From Verrucomicrobiales bacterium (GTDB lineage: Bacteria > Verrucomicrobiota > Verrucomicrobiia > Verrucomicrobiales > DEV007): 64,000 bases of DNA. Of the stretch, positions 62,704 to 64,000 are shown one piece after another (the first letter of the stretch is position 1; every line of letters starts with the position of its first letter). The notes under the pieces are model-generated. The model was not told the origin of the DNA, made no database searches, and was given only the letters and a program-made list of their open reading frames with translations. Made by a program: the position numbers and the translations under genes. Location of the stretch: the NCBI GenBank assembly GCA_012960505.1, contig DUBC01000052.1, positions 124,001 through 188,000 of the forward strand, written 5' to 3'.

Positions 62704-63999
62704 TCACTGTCTCTCCACGCGGAAGTAGAGTTCCTCCCCCTCCGTAGCCAGGTCGGTGATGTCGAAAGTCCTGGTAGTCGTTTCGCCGGCGTCGGCCTCG
62801 ACCCCGTCGTCGAGGTCGAGCTCCCAGTTGGTTAAGTCGGTCGAATACCTGACGATGAAGTTCTGACCTTCGCGCGAGCGCCAGGTCAGCGTGACCATCT
62901 CATCGGCGGGCGCATAATCGATCACTGTGATGGCAAACGCCGGCGCACCAGAAACACCGCCTCCGATCACGTCATCGAAGTCCGTGCCGATGCGGATCTC
63001 GTCGACGAAGAACTTGAGGCCCATAAACGTTATGGTGTCAAGCTGGCTCTGGTCGAGATCTGGCTTGTTGGCAGCGTCCCAGTTGGCGCTGGAGAGATTA
63101 GGTTGGGCGGCAACCAAGGCGTCGAATCCCGCCTCCTCAAGAATCTCGTCTTCCAGGAAACGAACGACCGAGATGATATCCTCCCCACCGGCCTCGGCGT
63201 CCCACTGGATCTTGCCGATCACAATATTTGGCGCGCCGAAATTTCCGTCAATATCGTTTTCCTGCCAAACGAAACTATCAGCTGCACTTACTTCGGAAGC
63301 GGCTTGACTATACGCATTGTTCGGAATTGGCCCGTTCACATTGGAGTATTGGCCGGCATCGTAAAACATTGGATAGACACGGGTCCGATTGTTGCGAGTC
63401 GGACCACCGCCAGTTCCGAATCCACTGAACCCATTCCCAATGCCACCATAATTGTCGCCGCGGGATCCATTGGGTGCCGGGTCCGTTCCGATTACCAAGT
63501 TCGGTTGTTCCTCGTTGCGGTCCCAGGCCTTGACCGACAAGTAGCTGATCCAAGTGGTGGTGCCGGATGTGAAGGTCGCGGTCACGCTTGGTTCCAGCGC
63601 GATGCTCGCATCCATGTTGCGGCCGATCTCAAAATCCTCGTCCGGACCGCGGCCCACATCCGCCGGGCCGGGAAGGCCCACATAGCTGCCCGACGTCGGT
63701 AGGTTGTCAACAATCCCATCGAAGTGGTTGAGGACCGGACCGGGGGCGACGACGATATCCGCACTGATGCCTTCCCCGTGGACATACCAATCACCATTGT
63801 GAGTTTCATGGGCCGTCCATGTGCCTGTCGTGCCTAAGGCGCCACCCTGCCCGGTGAGGGTCGACCCGTCCGCGTAGTCGAAGGGTTCGTAGACGAGCAG
63901 ATCAGCATTGGCCGATGGGACCATGGCAACAATCGTCATAATACAGCCCACAAAGAATGCTGCGGACCAAGCTGATTTGTTAGAGAATTGTTTTTTCAT
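62704..63999 (-). CDS. Large secreted beta-rich protein with C-terminal module
   Basis: A 431-residue exported protein with a signal peptide ending VPSANADLL. The body begins VYEPFDYADGSTLTGQGG, a motif of verrucomicrobial secreted proteins that precedes a LamG-like fold. The final 75 residues (FAITVIDYAPADEMVTLTWR ... YFRVERQ) resemble the C-terminal module of the proteins at 47348 and 48478. It is complete, starting right at the window edge, so its upstream neighbour is unknown. Its DNA is obviously GC-richer than the rest of the window. Confidence 0.65.
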   Translation of the reverse strand: MKKQFSNKSAWSAAFFVGCIMTIVAMVPSANADLLVYEPFDYADGSTLTGQGGALGTTGTWTAHETHNGDWYVHGEGISADIVVAPGPVLNHFDGIVDNLPTSGSYVGLPGPADVGRGPDEDFEIGRNMDASIALEPSVTATFTSGTTTWISYLSVKAWDRNEEQPNLVIGTDPAPNGSRGDNYGGIGNGFSGFGTGGGPTRNNRTRVYPMFYDAGQYSNVNGPIPNNAYSQAASEVSAADSFVWQENDIDGNFGAPNIVIGKIQWDAEAGGEDIISVVRFLEDEILEEAGFDALVAAQPNLSSANWDAANKPDLDQSQLDTITFMGLKFFVDEIRIGTDFDDVIGGGVSGAPAFAITVIDYAPADEMVTLTWRSREGQNFIVRYSTDLTNWELDLDDGVEADAGETTTRTFDITDLATEGEELYFRVERQ

Positions 64000-64000
64000 A

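Overview
The window looks like chromosomal DNA from a Gram-negative, probably marine, Verrucomicrobiota-type (PVC group) heterotroph. I infer this from TonB-dependent outer-membrane receptors with a DUF3450/ExbB/ExbB/ExbD/TonB/TPR operon, the 'planctomycete' families (DUF1592, DUF1552, PSD1 = DUF1549/DUF1553, DUF1501 and cytochrome-c-like CxxCH domains), a formylglycine sulfatase, DNRLRE wall-type proteins, PQQ-type beta-propellers and a GYF_2 fusion. Most of the window is moderately AT-rich by eye. The last 1.5 kb is clearly GC-richer. No phage, transposase, CRISPR array or rRNA was seen. One tRNA gene (tRNA-Cys, GCA) is present.

Layout. 0-4 kb: mannonate dehydratase, Xaa-Pro aminopeptidase, RhlE-type helicase. 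4-8.5 kb: a small secreted protein, a TonB-dependent receptor and a secreted protein with a possible clan-CD His/Cys dyad. 8.5-14.8 kb: methyltransferase, beta-propeller protein, PepA, class V aminotransferase, dihydrolipoyl dehydrogenase. 14.8-22.6 kb: a tightly packed iron-uptake operon behind a near-consensus Fur box. It carries a TonB receptor and a complete energising machine, and a perfect 12-bp terminator-like hairpin lies inside the second gene. 22.6-39.7 kb: mainly housekeeping (trpB, hflX, truA, leuA, yicC, gmk, valS, dtd, tRNA-Cys), with an OB-fold/Lon-like secreted protein and a SUKH protein. 39.7-47.3 kb: a five-gene run for sugar-acid catabolism and uptake (S9 peptidase, L-fuconate dehydratase, L-rhamnonate dehydratase-like enzyme, sodium:solute symporter, secreted cyclase). 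47.3-54.7 kb: a five-gene minus-strand run (DUF1552, DUF1592 with a LamG insert, two DNRLRE proteins, one further secreted protein). 55-62 kb: a GYF_2/TlpA thioredoxin, then a sulfatase divergent from a PSD1-DUF1501 pair.

The most notable observation is at 62081-62437 on the minus strand. An ArsC-family arsenate reductase appears to lack its N-terminus if read from the first sense codons after an in-frame TGA. Reading upstream through that TGA restores the complete conserved ArsC N-terminus and puts the TGA exactly at the catalytic cysteine (position 12). A 7-bp hairpin with a GGUC loop starts 16 nt after the TGA, as in bacterial SECIS elements. A good sigma70-type promoter, a Shine-Dalgarno sequence and a GTG start precede it. 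I read it as a candidate selenocysteine-containing ArsC.

Together the genes suggest a degrader of sulfated, deoxysugar-rich (algal) polysaccharides: sulfatase, fuconate/rhamnonate/mannonate dehydratases, a sugar-acid-type symporter and exported haem-domain proteins, supported by Fur-regulated TonB-dependent uptake.
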